Notes under the pieces: generated by a model
The model's database searches: none
Told to the model about the DNA's origin: nothing
What the model saw: the letters and a program-made list of their open reading frames with translations, nothing else
Made by a program: the position numbers and the translations under genes
Assembly: GCA_015478945.1 (NCBI GenBank)
Contig: JABUQX010038858.1
Span: forward strand, 1 to 10,000
Length of the DNA: 10,000 nucleotides
Origin: Trachelipus rathkii
Lineage: Eukaryota > Arthropoda > Malacostraca > Isopoda > Trachelipodidae
Direction of reading: 5' to 3'
Shown: positions 7,320 through 10,000 of the stretch, piece after piece
How positions within the stretch are numbered: position 1 is the first letter of the stretch
Layout: each line of letters opens with the position of its first letter

Positions 7320-8160
7320 TTATTCAAAGACATTCAAACTCGCTGGAATAGTACACTATCATATAATTGAAAGAAGTGTTGCTCAAAGAACCTCTTGCTT
7401 CGTACGGCAGTTCGTATTCCAAAGTTTAACATTCGAAATTATATGGGAAAATGACATCATATCGCACTGGCATTTAATAGCTATTGAACCATTTTGAAGA
7501 ACTACAAAAAAAATCAAACGCCATCTACAGCTTTTGTCTCGATTTAATACCATTAATCTCAAAGCAAAGGAAAGCATTTTGAACAATCTTCAAATGAAAA
7601 TGATGACGTTTAAAAAGAACGAAAGATGGTAATTAAAACTTAGAGCTGATAAACACTTTGGTCTGTGGGAAATTAATGGACCTCATTTACTATTTGCAAC
7701 TTATTAGTCCCCGTTTTAAAGGCAAGTTTTTTTTCTGTAACAATATTAGAACAAAGTTAAATCGTCACTTTGTGTTGCTTAGTTGAAAAAAAACTTCAAT
7801 CGAACAGTCTATTAATTCGCACCCATTAAAAGGAAAAAAACGAAATCTACAGAACCAACACCTACAAGTAAATCAAACAAGATACACTGGAAGAATAAAA
7901 CAGTCACAGTATGATGAAGAAAACACGCATCACAAAAGATGTAATGCAAAATGATTGAAAAACTATCACCAAGAAAAACGATTAGGTTCAAATGATGAGC
8001 TCCAATCAGTTGGTGGAAAGTTAAGCAAAATCTTTACCAACGCTTGAGTAAAACTTGCAAGGAAATACTTGGCCTGTCCTTCCAACTTATGTTCCAAGTT
8101 AGAGAGTTATTTAGCAATGCTGGGCTCATCAGCAGAAAAATTGATGTTTCTAGCCCAACC
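7320..8160 (+). pseudogene. hAT transposase C-terminal half, frameshifted
   Basis: Remnant of a hAT transposase. Landmarks in order: TRWNST at 7338-7355, then after a frameshift IIERSVAQR (about 7371-7399). FEELQKKSNAIYSFCLDLIP begins at 7493, in the place where hAT proteins have an F-E-E-x-T-K-x-x-S region. HLLFATY, a frameshift, then SPRFKGKFFF at 7706-7735 correspond to the common L-D-P-R-F/Y-K-G motif, with S in place of D. The dimerisation domain is VKLARKYLACPSNL (8048-8089), a frameshift, then RELFSNAGLISRK (8101-8139). Stops and at least four frameshifts make it non-functional. The N-terminal part with a BED finger is not visible. The RELFSNAGLI signature differs from that of the first hAT element, so they are different families and not copies. 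Confidence 0.78.
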
Positions 8161-8338
8161 TCCTCTATTTGAAATTTCATTCCATACTAGTGGCAATAGT
8201 ATTGTAATCATTGTTTAAAATCTCTTTTAATTTAAGGGCGAGGTTGGGGAAAGAAGTTAGTGTGGGATGCATTTGAGTTGGGTCCCAGTCTCGTACCCTG
8301 GTAACACAATTATATAAAATTTGGCTTAAAACTCGGAA
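8161..8338. other. Unassigned sequence after second hAT remnant
   Basis: No coding or RNA feature is recognised. A TACCCTGGTAAC sequence near 8296-8307 could be read as a decayed CAGGGTA end on the complement, but it does not convincingly match the left side near 7123. Confidence 0.4.
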
Positions 8339-8387
8339 ATATAATATATATATATATATTATATATTATATATATATATTATATATA

Positions 8388-8431
<44 letters not shown>

Positions 8432-8455
8432 ATATAATATATATAATATTTATTA

Positions 8456-8500
<45 letters not shown>

Positions 8501-8520
8501 ATATATATATAGTTATATAT

Positions 8521-8592
<72 letters not shown>

Positions 8593-8593
8593 A
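8339..8593. repeat. (AT)n microsatellite
   Basis: About 255 bases of imperfect AT, ending exactly where similarity to retrotransposon ORF2 begins. Confidence 0.95.
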
Positions 8594-8594
8594 T

Positions 8595-9918
8595 GACGAA
8601 TAGGGAACCGGAACTGTAGCGAATCACTGCTGCAAAGTGCCGCGCCTCACCACTTCTACTGGAGCTTCCGATTCCGTCCCCCGGGTGAGCCTTGAAGTTG
8701 AATCCTTGTATGGCCACTCTTCTCTTCGAATAGGACTATCATGTGCACAAGATTTCTTCGCTTTTCAACCGCATTACCATACTACTTTAACCACCGATAT
8801 CTGCAAGAAATATCGCACAATCTCCTTACTGGCATTTACAAGCCACAGTTATATAACATCCTTACTTCCTCAACTCCAATTTGCAAATGGTGATGCCTGT
8901 TCTCTTTTGATAAAATGGTATACACTTGGATAATTCCTGCTCCCGCTATTGACTGTTCCTGACCTCTCTCTCCAAATCTAATCACCCTGCTGGCCTTGTT
9001 AAGAGCATCATTCCTGTCTCATTTACCTCAGTTCACGGTGGATTTATTTCATGTGTTTATTTACGGCTCTAAAAACAGGGAGACAGGATGGGTGAGTGCT
9101 GCTGCTTTCCTGACCTCACCTCCCCCCCCCCCTCAAGCTTAAAATTTTTTACAAACAAAATAACTTCTATGTTGAATGATCTTTCCCGAAATTATATTCC
9201 TTAACCAACAACCACTTTTATGCATTTTATTCAGATGGCTCAGCTCCTCCAATTCAGCTTAACCCCTATTCTAAAGCACAATTGATATTTCCGCTGTACA
9301 AACAATTACTTCGGCTGCTCCACTCCCGTAAGAAACAAATCATACTATATTGGACCCCTTCTCACGTAGGGGTAACTGACAACGAAATCGCTGACAGAGA
9401 GGCCAAAAGGGCCTCCTCTTCTTTTCGGATGTGTTCTAGGTACCTCCAGGATGTCTATACAACAATGGCTCCTCCCATCAACTGATTATTATCCTGCTCT
9501 CCGACAAGGCTTCCAGTCATATTGGTAGGAGTGCTGGACGAGTGATCAGAAAGGGGCGAAAGTTAGAAATATAAAGCCGGTCATTGGTGAGTGGTCTTCC
9601 TCTCACCGACGAAAACGCTTGCACGAGGTGATACTTGCACGCCTCCGTATTGGTCACACCAGTATCACTCACAGCCATTACATGTCACGGGACCTTCTTC
9701 CCATCTGTAAGTTTTGCCGTCACCATGCTCAGCAATCTGTTGGACATATCTTCATAGATTGTCCCGAACTGGACCCCATTGGCCGTTGTCATTTTTCAGT
9801 TTTATTTACCATAACACCTTCTAATAGGTTATCTCATATCTTGTCTGAATCCTCCCACTTTAACAGTAACTCTATTTTCTCTTATTTGCAAGAATTGAAT
9901 TTTCTCAACAACATATGA
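8595..9918 (+). pseudogene. Non-LTR retrotransposon ORF2, C-terminal part with RNase H and CCHC finger
   Basis: Minus-edge to stop, this is the last third of an ORF2 protein of the RNase H-bearing I/R1-type group. The end of the RT region is at 8637-8935 (TTSTGASDSVPRVSLEVESL). A linker follows in another frame (IIPAPAID, LLRASFLSHLPQF). RNase H then begins at FIYGSK (9056-9073), where active copies have D-G-S-K, so the first catalytic Asp is Tyr. The segment that should hold the A-E-L-Y Glu is not recognisable. FYSDGS (about 9228-9245) and WTPSHVGVTDNEIAD (9351-9395) follow. After a stop and frameshift, the frame is open from 9529 to the TGA at 9916-9918: RLHEVILARLRIGHT, then C-x2-C-x9-H-x4-C at 9706-9762, a C-terminal CCHC finger. 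The last 130 codons are clean, but the missing residues and at least three disruptions upstream make it dead. Confidence 0.85.
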
Positions 9919-10000
9919 TTTTGTTATGTAATATTAGGACTATTTAAAATGTAAGGACATCTTTTATTTAACTTTTTATTTCTTTTTTGACTGAATATTA
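9919..10000 (+). other. Probable 3' UTR of the non-LTR element
   Basis: AT-rich sequence following the ORF2 stop. No poly-A or simple-repeat tail is reached before the window ends, so the element's 3' end lies outside. It does not resemble the tail of the tRNA-like repeat. Confidence 0.45.

Larger units (their letters stand above)
7123..8160 (+). mobile_element. Second hAT-like element, partial
   Basis: A transposase remnant of a hAT type different from the first element, preceded by a CATCCG-rich hairpin. The left end may be TAGTGATTGCAGG at 7123-7135, since hAT ends often start CAGNG or TAGNG, but this rests on one end only. I find no matching inverted end or 8-bp duplication; both sides run into (AT)n. 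The extent given is the minimum covered by the hairpin and the coding remnant. Confidence 0.55.

Noticed and set aside
7383..7586. Minus-strand 67-residue open frame
   Set aside because: It is antisense to the second hAT transposase remnant (IIERSVAQ to LDLIP) and shows no domain.
1..10000. CRISPR array, operon or other prokaryotic system
   Set aside because: Repeats are microsatellites, transposon ends and tRNA-like units. There are no regularly spaced identical short repeats and no prokaryotic gene layout.
9919..10000. Shared 3' tail between the non-LTR element and the tRNA-like repeat, as in SINE-LINE partners
   Set aside because: The visible 3' sequence of the LINE does not resemble the repeat's GGTACCTGTTTGGCCC tail. 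The element's true end is outside the window, so the question stays open but unsupported.

Overview
The window looks like repeat-rich, gene-poor intergenic DNA from an animal, most likely an invertebrate. I see no host protein gene and no intact RNA gene. Long imperfect (AT)n arrays, tRNA-like repeats, hAT-type DNA transposons and a non-LTR retrotransposon together would fit a decapod crustacean such as a penaeid shrimp. That identification is an inference from repeat composition, not a proof.

Layout. 1-81: (AT)n. 82-1310: a repeat family with a period of about 310-330 bp. One unit lies on the minus strand (82-317), head to head with plus-strand units starting near 327, 641, 951 and 1279. Each complete unit carries a tRNA-like core with Pol III A-box and B-box-like sequences. 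1311-5094: a complete-looking but dead hAT DNA transposon inserted into the fourth plus-strand unit. It has terminal inverted repeats (CAGGGCTGTGGAGCCGG at the left, CAGGCTGCGGACCGGC as the reverse complement of the right end). The 8-9 bp flanks are CTTGACAT and CTTGGACAT, which look like an 8-bp target duplication with one extra base. Inside are two GGAGCC/GGAGTC-rich subterminal blocks, two (AT)n expansions, and a broken transposase with recognisable hAT motifs. The interrupted repeat unit resumes at 5104 and runs to about 5262.

5263-5388: (AT)n. 5396-5975: a broken fragment of a non-LTR retrotransposon reverse transcriptase (VDD catalytic motif and the downstream region). 6030-6143: (AT)n. 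6144-6610: AT-rich sequence I cannot assign, with one short direct repeat. 6653-7120: (TTA)n and (AT)n. 7123-8160: remains of a second, different hAT element, with a CATCCG-rich hairpin on its left and a transposase with several frameshifts. 8339-8593: (AT)n. 8595-9918: the C-terminal part of a non-LTR ORF2 (end of the RT region, RNase H, a conserved C-terminal region and a CCHC finger), then about 80 bases of possible 3' UTR.

The elements do not form a pathway. The window is a nest of dead mobile elements separated and interrupted by AT microsatellites. Copies of the same repeat differ largely by single-base insertions and deletions, so either old decay or residual long-read assembly error is present, and this limits every reading frame below.
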